Shown: piece by piece, positions 29,881 to 40,792 of the stretch
Position numbering within the stretch: the first letter of the stretch is position 1
How the letters are laid out: every line of letters starts with the position of its first letter
From: Propionibacteriaceae bacterium
Lineage (GTDB): Bacteria; Actinomycetota; Actinomycetes; Propionibacteriales; Propionibacteriaceae
Length of the DNA stretch: 64,000 bases
Direction of reading: 5' to 3'
Assembly: GCA_009782785.1 (NCBI GenBank)
Contig: WRIJ01000002.1
Location: 62,001 to 126,000, forward strand
Translations under genes and position numbers: made by a program
Notes under the pieces: model-generated
Told to the model about the DNA's origin: nothing
The model's database searches: none
The model's input: the letters and a program-made list of their open reading frames with translations, nothing else

Positions 29881-30738
29881 CTACTGCGTCGTGTCGAATT
29901 CAAGTACGACGGGTGCGTGGGTTTTCCTGCTCTCTTCACTGGGGATGGTTTGCCAATCACCGTACATCTTCTCGAGATACTCAACTGGTTTGTTAGGCAT
30001 AGAAATCGATCTGCCCTCAAAGGTAGCAGTGGATGGAGGAAGATAAACATCCTGAGAGAACACAATATTTTGTTGGCCGCCCCAACACACCAGGTCATCA
30101 CTGGTGGTGCCAGTAGACCGATCAAGAGTGCAGTAGCGATCAAAAGCGCGAACGCCCTTTTCTGGGGAATAGAAAACTCTCAAGACATGGTGGGCAAGCG
30201 TGCAAGCCATTCTTTCAAGGAATCCAAGGAAACCCCCATGGGGAAGAACAACATTCTTAGACGTGTAGAGGTAGAAAGCCAGCGCATGGAAACGCGTCAT
30301 TCTTTTCTGCTTGTTTTTGATTGTGGGAACAGTGGACGTGTTATCAAGGGGGAAGATGTCAAGATAGATTCCCATCTCTATTCCTGCATCAACAAACTCC
30401 TGGGGCATAAAACGCGTGGTGTTCTTGCAGAGTTTGACAATGAGACTCGAATAATTGGGTGTGGTGTAGGGGGTGAGGAGAGAAAACTCAGCAGGGAGTA
30501 AATCTGGTGCGACCTCAATGAAGCGATGGAAGTCATCGCGAAGCATAGTGACATCGATGTCGTCATCCCAAGGAATGAAACCCTGGTGGCGCAAAGCCCC
30601 CAGCATTGTTCCCCCATCCGCGAACCACATGATCCCTGCTTGGTCACAAACAGACATCAGCACATCCAATAACTCAAGTTCCACTTCATGAAGTTTCTTG
30701 ATTTCATCTTCAGATAAAACTCTCTCGCTGCGTGCCAT
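29881..30738 (-). CDS. licD: LicD family phosphotransferase (second copy)
   Basis: FADGGTMLGALRHQGFIPWDDDIDVTMLRDDFHRF; close to 3106-3969, including C-terminal YGDWQTIPSEESRKTHAP. Confidence 0.9.
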   Translation of the reverse strand: MARSERVLSEDEIKKLHEVELELLDVLMSVCDQAGIMWFADGGTMLGALRHQGFIPWDDDIDVTMLRDDFHRFIEVAPDLLPAEFSLLTPYTTPNYSSLIVKLCKNTTRFMPQEFVDAGIEMGIYLDIFPLDNTSTVPTIKNKQKRMTRFHALAFYLYTSKNVVLPHGGFLGFLERMACTLAHHVLRVFYSPEKGVRAFDRYCTLDRSTGTTSDDLVCWGGQQNIVFSQDVYLPPSTATFEGRSISMPNKPVEYLEKMYGDWQTIPSEESRKTHAPVVLEFDTTQ

Positions 30739-30802
30739 ATGTCTTCTCCCTCGTTGAGTGTATAGACATACTAGTCGTAACGACGAGCAACAATGGTGCA
30801 TC

Positions 30803-30842
30803 CATGGATTCTGGATTCTGCGACTACGCGCAGAAAGACGGG
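30803..30842. repeat. REP-like palindrome
   Basis: tggattctggattctgcgactacgcgcagaaagacggga. Confidence 0.7.
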
Positions 30843-30900
30843 AAGGAAGAGATCAGCAGTCAGTGAGCAGACGGACAGTGGGTCACTGGAAGGGAACTCG

Positions 30901-31803
30901 TCACAGCGCAGGATAATCTTCTGTTCCTGGGGGGCGTGGGCCGTCGTAGTCTTCGCCATAGGCGCCGGGGGCGGGGCGGCGACGCTTGAGAGGGGCGCGT
31001 ACCCCATCGGCGAGGCGACGAGAGTGAATGATGAAACCAGTGTGACCGCGACCAGCATGACCGGGGCGAATAGCGAGACCCTCAGCGTGCCATTCGCGAA
31101 CGTTCACCTCCACGACACGCGGTTCAATCCATCCACCATGAGCGCGGATTGTGTCCATGGTACGACCCATCTGGGTGGTGGTTGCCACATAGCAACACAA
31201 CCAGCCACCTGGTTCCAAAGCTGAATAGACCGTGTCGATACACTCCCAGGGAGCCAACATATCGAGTACGACGCGGTCTACCTTTTCCCCACCATAGGTC
31301 TCGTTCAAGTCGCCAACATGCAGACTCCAGGCAGGATGTGGACCATCAAAAAACTGCTGCACATTCTTGGTTGCAGTCTCGGCAAAATCCTCGCGCCGCT
31401 CATACGAGTGGAGCTCCCCAGTTTCACCAATAGCACGAAGAAGAGACAAAGTAAGCCCACCAGAACCCACTCCTGCTTCCAGGACGCGCGCACCAGGAAA
31501 AATATCGGTGTACATCAGGATGTACGAGGCGTCCTTCGGGTAGATCACTGTCGCACCACGAGGCATTGACACAGTGAACTCTTCCAAGACAGGGCGCATC
31601 ACAATATGAGCTACCCCACCAGCAGAATTAACCACAATCCCCTCAGGTTGCCCAATGATCTGGTCGTGGTGGATCGTACCCTTCGTGGAATGAAAAACCC
31701 CACCATCAACCAACAGAACAGAATAACGTCGACCCTTGTGGTTGGTGATGCTCACCCTCTCACCGGCAGTCAGCAGCCCCCGACGTACACCCGACAAAGA
31801 CAA
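30901..31803 (-). CDS. trmI: tRNA (adenine-58-N1)-methyltransferase TrmI
   Basis: ATVIYPKDASYILMYTDIFPGARVLEAGVGSGGLTLSLLRAIG. Confidence 0.93.
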   Translation of the reverse strand: MSLSGVRRGLLTAGERVSITNHKGRRYSVLLVDGGVFHSTKGTIHHDQIIGQPEGIVVNSAGGVAHIVMRPVLEEFTVSMPRGATVIYPKDASYILMYTDIFPGARVLEAGVGSGGLTLSLLRAIGETGELHSYERREDFAETATKNVQQFFDGPHPAWSLHVGDLNETYGGEKVDRVVLDMLAPWECIDTVYSALEPGGWLCCYVATTTQMGRTMDTIRAHGGWIEPRVVEVNVREWHAEGLAIRPGHAGRGHTGFIIHSRRLADGVRAPLKRRRPAPGAYGEDYDGPRPPGTEDYPAL

Positions 31804-31804
31804 C

Positions 31805-34800
31805 TCAGCTCCTCATCGAAAAATGGCGAGCCTCGTCATGGTGGACAATCATCGCCTCTGTGGATTGCTCGGGATGAAGCATGTATTCCTCCGAGAGTGT
31901 CACCCCCAAGAACTCAGGATTCAACAACTCCATGATGAGTTGGCGCTGAGACAAATCAGGGCAAGCCGAATATCCAAACGAGTAACGTCGGCCGGTGTCC
32001 TTCTTCCATTCAGTACGTATGCGCTTGTGCCAGAACTGGGCGAAAGCCTCCGCAAGTTGAACAGACAAACCGTGGAGTTCATAGTAGTCACGATAGGAAC
32101 CCCCGGTGAAAAGCTCTTGGGCGCGCTGACTCATTCGCTCACCGATAGTCACCAGCTGGAAGGCCACCACATCAGGGCCATGGTCTTTCATTTCGGTCTC
32201 ATCACGGAAGTAGTCGGCCACACAGAGCCTCTCAAGGCCCTCTTGGCGCGGGAACGAGAACCGCTGAGGTTGGTTGACTAAAACCAGATCATTACCTTGG
32301 GAGAAACAACGCCAATATCCCCATACGACACGGAAATCCAGGAGACGATCAGTGGCGACACGATTCAGCAGAGTTGCCAGACGTGGTTCGCCTTGAGTGG
32401 CGATCAACTCCTGCGAGGTCGGCCCCTGACTGCCGGAAGTCAAACCCCAATGGGCGGTGAAGAGGGTTTGCTTATTGAGATATGGCAAAACCTCAGCGAG
32501 GGTAGCGCTCGACTCTCTGACCCCAAAGAACGGTGGAGTCGGCACCTCAATACCACCAGGCACAGGGCGAGTAGTTCGTGAACGATGAGGGTCACCAAAT
32601 CCAGTGAGTCGAGCTGGCTCACGTGGTACGGCTGTTGGGCTCGGTCGTCTCGGCTCGCGTGAATCGCTGGATGGTCCCGGTTCCCGCAGTTCCCGCAGTT
32701 CCCGCAGTTTCCCCGGTTCTCTCGGTTCTCCTAGTTCACCTCGCTGCCTCGGTTCCCGCACAGGACGTTGAGTCAGATCACCGCGATCACGTACTGGCCG
32801 ATCAGGAGTGATCCGGCTGGTGGTTGGTGTGCTGTGAGAGTCTACGAAACCTGTTCGAAACCTCCGAGGCACAGGATCATCCAAGGTGCGCTGGGCATAG
32901 TTTGGCCGCGGTGGTCGACTCGGAACATGGTTGAGCTGGCGATCACTAGCCATGACCTGCTCCATGATGGTCAGCCCAGCAAAAGCATCCTGAGCATAGT
33001 GAACATCACCACGATAAACCTCGGCGAGATCCTTTTCGACGTACGATCGGGTCAGTGCAGCACCACCAAGCAACACCGGATAACTTAAACCCTGGTGGTT
33101 CAAGGCCTCAAGGTCCTCTTTCATGACTTGGGTGGATTTCACCAACAAACCAGACAGACCAATCGCATCGGCTCTCGCCTGGGTTGCCGCAGAGATGATG
33201 TCAGCAATAGGTTGTTTGATACCAAGGTTGATCACCCGGTAACCGTTGTTGGACAAAATGATGTCCACCAGGTTTTTACCGATATCGTGCACATCCCCGC
33301 GTACTGTGGCCAAAACCAGGGTCCCTTTGTGGGTTTCCTCCACCCGATCTAGGTGCGGTTCCAGGAAGGAGACCGCCTGCTTCATCACCTCGGCAGATTT
33401 CAGTACAAATGGAAGCTGGGTTTTCCCGGCACCAAAATTCTCGCCGACCTCTTTCATCGCCGGGAGAAGATCTTCGTTGATGATGTCCACCGCTGATTTC
33501 TTCTCCAAGGCCCGGATGAGGTTTTCACTCAGCCCGGAGCGCACTCCGTCAACGATATTTCGATGAAGGCGCTGGGAGACAGACAGGTTCTCCTGATCTT
33601 TGGTGGAGGTTGCGGTTTTCTTGCCTGCGAACAGTGCGATGAAAGCCTCGATCGGATCGCCGTGTTCCTGGTTGTTGTAGAGAAGACCCAGGGCTGCCTC
33701 GGCTTGCTCGTGGGGTATCCGTTCGAGGGGCAGGATTTTTCCTGCGGGCACAATCCCAGTGTCCAGGCCATTCTTGCGACATTCGTCGAGGAAAATCGAA
33801 TTGAGAACCACCCTCGCTGGTGGGGTCAAACCGAATGACACATTAGAGATCCCCAAACCTGTCAGTACACGCGGGTGGGCTTGTTTGATGAGCTTCACAG
33901 CTTCGATGGTGGCTAGAGCATCAGTGCGATTCTCGTCTTGGCCCGTGGCCACAGGGAATGTCAAAGGATCAATGATGATGTCGGCTTCATCCATGCCGTA
34001 CTCGCCAGTGAGAAGCTCAATGAGACGATTGGCAGTATTCAGTTTCGCCTCGGCAGTTCTCGCATGTCCCTGCTCGTCGATGCAGAGCCCCACCACCGCT
34101 GAGCCGTGTTCACGAACCAACTCCATGATGGTGGCGAACTTCGAGCCGGGTTCCGTACCAGATTCAAGATTCACCGAGTTCACGATCGCTCGGCCCGGGG
34201 TGTGCTCCAAACCGGCTTGGATCGTGGCAGGATCCGAGGAATCGATTTGCAGTGGGATGTCAACCTCCCGCGAGATTCGCCCCGCAAGATCGGTCATGTC
34301 CTTCGAACCATCACGCCCAACATAATCCACACACAGATCAAGAACATGGGCTCCCTCGCCGACGAGAGACTGGGCGATCTCCACACACCCTTCGATGTTT
34401 CCAGCGAGCATCGCTTCACGGAAAGCCTTCGACCCCGAAGCGTTCGTACGCTCACCAATCGACAGGTAGGAAACATCCTGGGTAAGCGAGGTGGAGGTGT
34501 AGAGGGAGGAAATCTTGCCAGTGCTGGTGAGTTTCTTCCGTTTGGCTGGTTTCTTCCAGGGACCCCTGTGAGACCCCAGGGCGCGAATATGGTCGGGGGT
34601 GGTGCCGCAGCATCCACCCACCATTGCTAAACCAAAATCGGCGACAAAACCAGTCAGGGATGTGGCGAATTCTTCAGCGCCGAGTTTGTAGTGAACCCTA
34701 CCCTCGGACAACACCGGCATCCCAGCATTCGGCATACAGGTCACCGGGATGGGGCTCAGGTCACACAACTGTCGCAAGTATTCCCGCATGTCATCGGGAC

Positions 34801-35482
34801 CCGTGGCACAGTTCAACCCAAGCCCATCAATTCCAAGCGGTACGAGGGTGGCTACGATAGCGGAGATATCAGACCCCAGTAGCATGGTGCCGGTTGCCTC
34901 CACAGTAACCGAAACAAAGATCGGGCAATCTGCTTGGGCTTCTTGGATGGCTTTTTTGGCACCAGCCACGGCTGCGCGTACCCCCAAAAGATCCTGGCAG
35001 GTTTCAATGAGAACCGCGTCGATCCCGCCTCGAATCATCGCAGCCACCTGGGTGGTGTAGGTGTCCTTCAATTCCTTGTAGGTGATTTGGCCGAGACTAG
35101 CGATCTTGGTCCCGGGCCCCACAGAACCAAGCACCCACCGTGGTTGATCGTCAGTGGATAATTCTCGGGCAACCTGGGTGGCGATCTTTGCCCCCGCTTC
35201 AGCTAGCTCTTCAACTCGATCTTCCAGAGAGTACTCGCGTAATGCGCTGAGGTTCGCACCCAAGGTATTGGTCTCAATGAGGTCCGCTCCGGCGGTGAGG
35301 TAGGCCCGATGTATTTGCTCCACCACATCAGGTCGTGAAATGTTCAGGATCTCATTGCATCCCTCATGACCCTGGAAGTCCTCTGGCGTGAGAGAAAACC
35401 CCTGAAGCATCGTACCCATGGCACCATCAGCCACCAGGGTGCGGGCACCAAAAACCGAGCGCAACTGAGCATCAGCAGACAT
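31805..35482 (-). CDS. metH: Cobalamin-dependent methionine synthase
   Basis: Hcy-methyltransferase (VADGAMGTMLQGF), pterin-binding, B12-binding (GDVHDIGKNLVDIILSNNGYRVINLG) and activation (GYSACPDLSQRQ) domains. Confidence 0.96.
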   Translation of the reverse strand: MSADAQLRSVFGARTLVADGAMGTMLQGFSLTPEDFQGHEGCNEILNISRPDVVEQIHRAYLTAGADLIETNTLGANLSALREYSLEDRVEELAEAGAKIATQVARELSTDDQPRWVLGSVGPGTKIASLGQITYKELKDTYTTQVAAMIRGGIDAVLIETCQDLLGVRAAVAGAKKAIQEAQADCPIFVSVTVEATGTMLLGSDISAIVATLVPLGIDGLGLNCATGPDDMREYLRQLCDLSPIPVTCMPNAGMPVLSEGRVHYKLGAEEFATSLTGFVADFGLAMVGGCCGTTPDHIRALGSHRGPWKKPAKRKKLTSTGKISSLYTSTSLTQDVSYLSIGERTNASGSKAFREAMLAGNIEGCVEIAQSLVGEGAHVLDLCVDYVGRDGSKDMTDLAGRISREVDIPLQIDSSDPATIQAGLEHTPGRAIVNSVNLESGTEPGSKFATIMELVREHGSAVVGLCIDEQGHARTAEAKLNTANRLIELLTGEYGMDEADIIIDPLTFPVATGQDENRTDALATIEAVKLIKQAHPRVLTGLGISNVSFGLTPPARVVLNSIFLDECRKNGLDTGIVPAGKILPLERIPHEQAEAALGLLYNNQEHGDPIEAFIALFAGKKTATSTKDQENLSVSQRLHRNIVDGVRSGLSENLIRALEKKSAVDIINEDLLPAMKEVGENFGAGKTQLPFVLKSAEVMKQAVSFLEPHLDRVEETHKGTLVLATVRGDVHDIGKNLVDIILSNNGYRVINLGIKQPIADIISAATQARADAIGLSGLLVKSTQVMKEDLEALNHQGLSYPVLLGGAALTRSYVEKDLAEVYRGDVHYAQDAFAGLTIMEQVMASDRQLNHVPSRPPRPNYAQRTLDDPVPRRFRTGFVDSHSTPTTSRITPDRPVRDRGDLTQRPVREPRQRGELGEPREPGKLRELRELREPGPSSDSREPRRPSPTAVPREPARLTGFGDPHRSRTTRPVPGGIEVPTPPFFGVRESSATLAEVLPYLNKQTLFTAHWGLTSGSQGPTSQELIATQGEPRLATLLNRVATDRLLDFRVVWGYWRCFSQGNDLVLVNQPQRFSFPRQEGLERLCVADYFRDETEMKDHGPDVVAFQLVTIGERMSQRAQELFTGGSYRDYYELHGLSVQLAEAFAQFWHKRIRTEWKKDTGRRYSFGYSACPDLSQRQLIMELLNPEFLGVTLSEEYMLHPEQSTEAMIVHHDEARHFSMRS
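32679..32762. repeat. Short degenerate 9-bp repeats encoding the Arg/Glu/Pro-rich MetH linker
   Basis: cccgcagttcccgcagttcccgcagtttccccggttctctcggttctcc. Confidence 0.7.
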
Positions 35483-35576
35483 GGGAAAAGGATACATCAT
35501 TGGCCCGGTACCTCAACCCCAGATTGAGCCTCACCAGAAGGTAGCGACTATCATGTCTGTGGGCACATTCCACCCT

Positions 35577-35682
35577 CGTCATTCTGCGGAGCGAAGCGAC
35601 TCGCAGAATCCAGACTACCCAGTTGTTCGAATGTGGATTCTGGACCCCTGCGAGTCGCTGCGCTCTGCAGGGTGACAGCGGT
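35577..35682. repeat. REP/MITE-like palindromic repeats
   Basis: cgtcattctgcggagcgaagcgactcgcagaatccagactacccagttgttcgaatgtggattctggacccctgcgagtcgctgcgctctgcagggtgac. Confidence 0.85.
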
Positions 35683-35725
35683 TGTGGGGATGATGGGTTG
35701 TGTCACCTGCAAAGGAGAGTTATTC

Positions 35726-36229
35726 ATGGGCATTACTGTGAGGGAAGTTGACCCGGCACACATGGGCGAGGACACCCGTACCCTTGAAACACTGGCGCGC
35801 GAGATTTGGACCGAGTATTACACCGACATGATCGGCGCTGATCAGGTCGACTACATGCTGAGCAATTTTCAAACTGCTGAGGCTATGGCTCGTGACATAA
35901 CTGAGCGCGGATTCCGTTACTGGATTGCTTATGATGGCGAAACTCCCATTGGTTACTGTGGGGCAACCCTGGAAGAAACCCGGATCTTCCTGTCAAAACT
36001 GTATGTCATGTCCACTTATCGTGGGCGGGGCATCTCCAAGCTATTCATGGATGCACTGACCAACTGGCAGCAAGATGCCGGCGCGCCAACCATCGAACTG
36101 ACCGTACACAAAGGCAATGTGGACTCAATCGCTGTCTATCAGAAACTCGGTTTCACCATCATCGACGAATGGGTCAAAGACATCGGTCAAGGATTCGTCA
36201 TGGACGACTACCTCATGTCCCGCGCGTAA
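35726..36229 (+). CDS. GNAT family N-acetyltransferase
   Basis: KLYVMSTYRGRGISKLFMDALTNWQ...LTVHKGNVDSIAVYQKLGF. Confidence 0.9.
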   Translation: MGITVREVDPAHMGEDTRTLETLAREIWTEYYTDMIGADQVDYMLSNFQTAEAMARDITERGFRYWIAYDGETPIGYCGATLEETRIFLSKLYVMSTYRGRGISKLFMDALTNWQQDAGAPTIELTVHKGNVDSIAVYQKLGFTIIDEWVKDIGQGFVMDDYLMSRA

Positions 36230-36269
36230 CAGATAACAGGGACTGTCTGCACTCAACAACCTAACCCGC

Positions 36270-36375
36270 CACCGTCATTCTGCGGAGCGGAGCGACTCGC
36301 AGAATCCAGACTCAACAGTCGACCAACTGGGTAGTCTGGACCCTGCGACGCGCAGGGTGACGGGGAAGGATGCGC
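36270..36375. repeat. REP/MITE-like palindromic repeats
   Basis: cgtcattctgcggagcggagcgactcgcagaatccagactcaacagtcgaccaactgggtagtctggaccctgcgacgcgcagggtgacgg. Confidence 0.85.
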
Positions 36376-36397
36376 AGGGTGACAGACGTTTTTCTGG

Positions 36398-36847
36398 CTA
36401 CTCGTCGATGATGACTTTTCCTTCGCGATCGACTTCTACCTTGCGATCGGGCATGTCGGGTTTGCGGGGTTTGTAGCTGCTGGCGAACAGCGGGGAGGAG
36501 ATGATCATGTCGGCGGTGGCGGTGTTGCAGGCGGTGGGGGCATTCCAGAGGGTGGCCAAACGAAGGAGTGCTTTGACATCGGGGTCGTGGGGTTGGGGGG
36601 ATTCGGGGTCCCAGAAGAAGATGAGGACGTCTAATTTGCCGGTGGCAATCATGGCGCCGATCTGTTGATCACCTCCACGAGGACCAGACAGTAGGCGTGT
36701 CACTTTGAGACCGATTTCGTGTTCCAACAGCGTACCTGTGGTACCTGTGGCAAAAAGTTCATGCTTCGCTAGAGTGCCACGGTTGAAGGCACACCACTCC
36801 ATGAGTGCCCCCTTGCGTTCATCGTGGGCAACCAAACCAATTCTCAT
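36398..36847 (-). CDS. mgsA: Methylglyoxal synthase
   Basis: [67 protein letters not shown]. Confidence 0.95.
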   Translation of the reverse strand: MRIGLVAHDERKGALMEWCAFNRGTLAKHELFATGTTGTLLEHEIGLKVTRLLSGPRGGDQQIGAMIATGKLDVLIFFWDPESPQPHDPDVKALLRLATLWNAPTACNTATADMIISSPLFASSYKPRKPDMPDRKVEVDREGKVIIDE

Positions 36848-36943
36848 GATGCCTCCTTGAGCTTCTTCGTGTCTAACAATTCTTTCACGTTCAGTATTCC
36901 ATGGGCACCCCTTTTGCTTATCCCTCATGGAATACTTACACCC

Positions 36944-39166
36944 GTGACCACCACGATAGATCTCGACATCACGGGCATGACCTGTGCTTCGTGTGTTGCC
37001 CGAGTAGAGAAGACCCTCAACACCCTGGATTCGGTCACAGCCAGCGTGAATCTCGCCACCTCCATGGCGAAAGTCACCATGGATGACACCATCACCACGC
37101 AGACGATTATCGATGCTGTCGACAAGGCTGGGTATTCGGCCACCTTACACACGGCTGAGGCTGAGGAAGCCCCCCCACCGAGTCCACGCGCTTTCATCAT
37201 CTGTGCGATGTTGAGTATTCCTGTGGTGGTGATGTCCATGATCCCTGGGGCCCAGTTCCCCGGATGGCAGTGGGTGAGCCTGCTACTTGCCATCCCGGTT
37301 GTCACCTGGGGTGCCTGGGGTTTCCATCGTACGATGGTCAAGAATCTGCGCCACCTCTCCACCACCATGGATACCCTAGTGTCACTGGGGGTGATCGCCT
37401 CGTTTGGGTGGAGCCTGTACGCGTTGTTCTTTGGTGGTGCTGGACGCATCGGTATGAATATGGATTTTCATCTCATGCCATCACGGGCCAACACAGATAT
37501 GATGATCTATTTCGAGGTTGCCTGTGTGATCACCACAGTCATTCTCATCGGGCGCTACCTGGAGGCTCGCGCTACCATGCGCTCCTCCAACGCTATCCGT
37601 ACCCTGCTCAGCATGGGAGCAAAAGAAGCCCTCGTCGTACGCGATGGACGCGAGCTTGTGGTTGCCGCTGACCAGATCGTGGTGGGTGATCTTTTTGTGG
37701 TACGCCCCGGGGATAAGGTGGCCACTGATGGGGCGGTTGTTGAGGGTGAGTCCGCCATTGATCTTTCTCTGCTGACAGGGGAGTCGCTACCCAAAGATAT
37801 TGGCCCGGGTGATGAGGTGATCGGCGCCACCATCAACACCTATGGTCGGTTGTTGGTGAAAGCCACACGGGTGGGCGCGGACACCCAACTCGCCCACATG
37901 TCTCGCCTGCTGGAAAACGCTCAACTCGGCAAGTCGCCTATTCAGCGTCTGGCTGATCGTCTCTCGGCTGTGTTTGTTCCGATTGTTCTTGCTCTCAGCG
38001 CGCTCACCTTGGTGGTGTGGATCCTTCTCACTGGCAATTTCGCCCAGTCTTGTGGTGTGGCTGTGTCCGTGTTGGTGGTTGCCTGCCCGTGCGCCCTTGG
38101 TATTGCCACGCCAGCTGCTCTCATGGTGGGTACGGGTCGGGCTGCCCAATTGGGGATACTGGTTCGTGGACTGGATATCCTGGAGTCCACGAAGAAAATC
38201 GACACGATGGTTCTCGACAAAACCGGTACGATCACCACCGGCCAGATGCAGGTAGCCACCATCTTCACAGACCCAGACATGTCGGCCCATACCATCCTCA
38301 CTGTTGCCTCAGCTCTCGAAACACACTCCACTCATCCGCTTGCTCACGCTATCGTCCACGCCTGTGATGAACCACCACCTGAGGTGAGCCATTTCACTTC
38401 ACACAGTGGACATGGGGTGGAGGGAATCATTGCGACTGAGGGTTTCCCCAACGGTTTGATTCGGGTGGGGAAACTGCCGTGGCTGACTTCCTCGGCGTCT
38501 CTCAGCTCACAGATGGAGGAGCATATCCGACAAGCGGGGGTCGCTGGACACAGCGTGGTAGGCGTAGCGTGGGACAACCAGATTCATGGAATTATCACCA
38601 TTTCTGACACAGTCAAAGACACCTCGATGGTGGCCGCTCGAAAGCTCGAAGAACTGGGTTTAAGTGTCCACATGGTCACTGGTGACAACCAGGAGGTTGC
38701 CCAGCAGATTGCTTCACAGATGGGCATCACCCAGGTCACAGCCGGGGTACTTCCCGAAGACAAGGTACGTTTCGTTGCTGATCTTCAACAGTCCGGCAAC
38801 GTGGTGGCAATGATCGGTGATGGTGTCAATGATGCGGCAGCCCTCGCCCAAGCTGACCTGGGGATCGCCATGGGATCTGGCAGTGATGTGGCTATCGAAG
38901 CTAGTGACATCACCTTGCTTCGCTCGGATCTGTTGGCTGGTGTTGATGCGATCCGGTTAGGGCGCGAGATTCTTCGACGCATCAAAGGGAATTTGTTTTG
39001 GGCTTTCGCATACAACGTGGTGGCTATCCCTTTGGCGATGGCTGGTTTCCTGAACCCAATGATCGCTGGTCTAGCTATGGCTTTGTCGGATGTGATCGTG
39101 TTGTGGAACTCTCTTCTCCTGGGGCGTTTCACCCCGACAACACCAGATTCCTGTGTGACCCGGTAG
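36944..39166 (+). CDS. copA: Copper-translocating P-type ATPase
   Basis: HMA domain [55 protein letters not shown] start chosen. Confidence 0.92.
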   Translation: MTTTIDLDITGMTCASCVARVEKTLNTLDSVTASVNLATSMAKVTMDDTITTQTIIDAVDKAGYSATLHTAEAEEAPPPSPRAFIICAMLSIPVVVMSMIPGAQFPGWQWVSLLLAIPVVTWGAWGFHRTMVKNLRHLSTTMDTLVSLGVIASFGWSLYALFFGGAGRIGMNMDFHLMPSRANTDMMIYFEVACVITTVILIGRYLEARATMRSSNAIRTLLSMGAKEALVVRDGRELVVAADQIVVGDLFVVRPGDKVATDGAVVEGESAIDLSLLTGESLPKDIGPGDEVIGATINTYGRLLVKATRVGADTQLAHMSRLLENAQLGKSPIQRLADRLSAVFVPIVLALSALTLVVWILLTGNFAQSCGVAVSVLVVACPCALGIATPAALMVGTGRAAQLGILVRGLDILESTKKIDTMVLDKTGTITTGQMQVATIFTDPDMSAHTILTVASALETHSTHPLAHAIVHACDEPPPEVSHFTSHSGHGVEGIIATEGFPNGLIRVGKLPWLTSSASLSSQMEEHIRQAGVAGHSVVGVAWDNQIHGIITISDTVKDTSMVAARKLEELGLSVHMVTGDNQEVAQQIASQMGITQVTAGVLPEDKVRFVADLQQSGNVVAMIGDGVNDAAALAQADLGIAMGSGSDVAIEASDITLLRSDLLAGVDAIRLGREILRRIKGNLFWAFAYNVVAIPLAMAGFLNPMIAGLAMALSDVIVLWNSLLLGRFTPTTPDSCVTR

Positions 39167-39251
39167 ACTACCAGGTGGCTTTCAGCGTGAACGCCCCATG
39201 GCTCCCCACGAGCCATGATACTGAACAAGGTGGAGAACCCTGTTAGAAACA

Positions 39252-40757
39252 ATGACTTTCGCCGATCTCGGCATCAATGACTCCTGCGTTGAAGCACTAT
39301 CCGCAGCGGGGATCACTCATCCTTTCCCTATTCAGCGTCAAGCTATCCCTATCGCCATCAAGGGTACGGACCTGATCGGCCAGGCGCGTACGGGAACAGG
39401 GAAAACCCTGGCGTTCGGGTTGCCGATTCTGGAGCAACTCACCTTACCCGCCCCCGATTCACGCCCGCAGGCGCTGATTATGTGCCCCACCAGAGAGCTT
39501 GCTCTGCAGGTCAGTGATTCGCTGTCGATTGCTTCAGCGACCATGGGGGTGAGTGTGTTGACGGTTTATGGTGGTGTCGGGTACGAACCGCAACTCGATC
39601 AGCTCGATAAGGGTGTGAATATTGTGGTGGGAACACCAGGTCGTCTGCTTGATCTGGCCAACCGTCAGAAACTCGATTTGTCTGGTGTTCGGTTCCTGGT
39701 TCTCGATGAGGCTGATGAGATGCTGGATTTGGGTTTCCTGCCTGATGTGGAGAAGCTGATCGCGCGTACGCCCACTGATCGCCAAACCATGCTGTTTTCC
39801 GCAACCATGCCCACAGCGATCATGACCCTGGCACGAACCCACTTAAACCAGCCCATCAATATTCGTGCCGAGTCGTCGGTGGAACAGGCCACCGTGCCCG
39901 AAACAACACAGTTTGTCTATCAGGCGCATGACTTGGATAAGCCCGCGATTGTGGGCAAACTCCTGCAAAATGATGACGCTAGTCGTGTCATGATTTTTTG
40001 TTCGACGAAACGTGATGTTCAGCGCTTAACTGATGATTTGAAGGATCGTGGTTTTTCGGCGACCTGTATTCATGGGGATTTGTCTCAGGCGGTTCGTGAA
40101 AGGTCGCTGAATCGTTTTCGTGATGGGAAAGCCCACGTGATTGTGTGTACGGATGTGGCTGCTCGCGGGATCGATGTGGACAATGTCACCCACGTGATCA
40201 ACTATGACTGCCCCGATGATGAGAAAACCTATGTCCATCGCATCGGCCGCACGGGTCGCGCTGGGCGTACGGGTGTGGCTGTCACTCTGGTGGAGTGGAA
40301 GGATATCCCGCGCTGGAAAACCATCAACCGCGCCCTGGACTTGGATTTCGCTGACCCCATGGAGGCGTACTCCACCACACCCGAACTGCTGGCTGACTTG
40401 GGGATACCCGAGGGTGCCACGGGCCGGCTCAAAGACCCCGCACCTCGCGAGACCAGTGAACGATCTCGTGACTCCAGCGAACGCCCTCGCGGTGGGCGAG
40501 GAGGACGATCCCAGAGTCACCGCAGCGATTCCCGGGCCGAACGCCCCCGCAAGTCCGGTCAACGCCAGCGTCGCCGTAACGGTGTTGTCGTGCGCGAACG
40601 CACTGACGATGTCACTGCATCAGGAAATGGTCCCCAGGGCGAAGCATCCCCGGTTTCACCACAGACCTCTTCTGGTGATGCTTCTGCCAACGAGAGGACC
40701 ACCCCTCGTCGCCGACGCCGTCGCCGTAACCCTAGTCGCCCTTCTCCAGCTGAGTGA
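39252..40757 (+). CDS. DEAD-box RNA helicase
   Basis: ARTGTGKTLAFGLPILE, LVLDEADEMLDLGF, FSATMP, HRIGRTGRAGRTG; basic Arg-rich C-terminus. Confidence 0.95.
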   Translation: MTFADLGINDSCVEALSAAGITHPFPIQRQAIPIAIKGTDLIGQARTGTGKTLAFGLPILEQLTLPAPDSRPQALIMCPTRELALQVSDSLSIASATMGVSVLTVYGGVGYEPQLDQLDKGVNIVVGTPGRLLDLANRQKLDLSGVRFLVLDEADEMLDLGFLPDVEKLIARTPTDRQTMLFSATMPTAIMTLARTHLNQPINIRAESSVEQATVPETTQFVYQAHDLDKPAIVGKLLQNDDASRVMIFCSTKRDVQRLTDDLKDRGFSATCIHGDLSQAVRERSLNRFRDGKAHVIVCTDVAARGIDVDNVTHVINYDCPDDEKTYVHRIGRTGRAGRTGVAVTLVEWKDIPRWKTINRALDLDFADPMEAYSTTPELLADLGIPEGATGRLKDPAPRETSERSRDSSERPRGGRGGRSQSHRSDSRAERPRKSGQRQRRRNGVVVRERTDDVTASGNGPQGEASPVSPQTSSGDASANERTTPRRRRRRRNPSRPSPAE

Positions 40758-40792
40758 GCAGACCCTGATCTGTCTTCCAGCTCGAAGTCCCC

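Noticed and set aside
35483-35725. Possible cobalamin riboswitch upstream of metH
   Set aside because: The 5' region is largely taken up by palindromic repeats; no convincing B12-box-type sequence seen by eye (Infernal search needed)
37264-37671. Alternate-frame ORFs inside copA
   Set aside because: Overlapping out-of-frame ORFs within a clearly coding region
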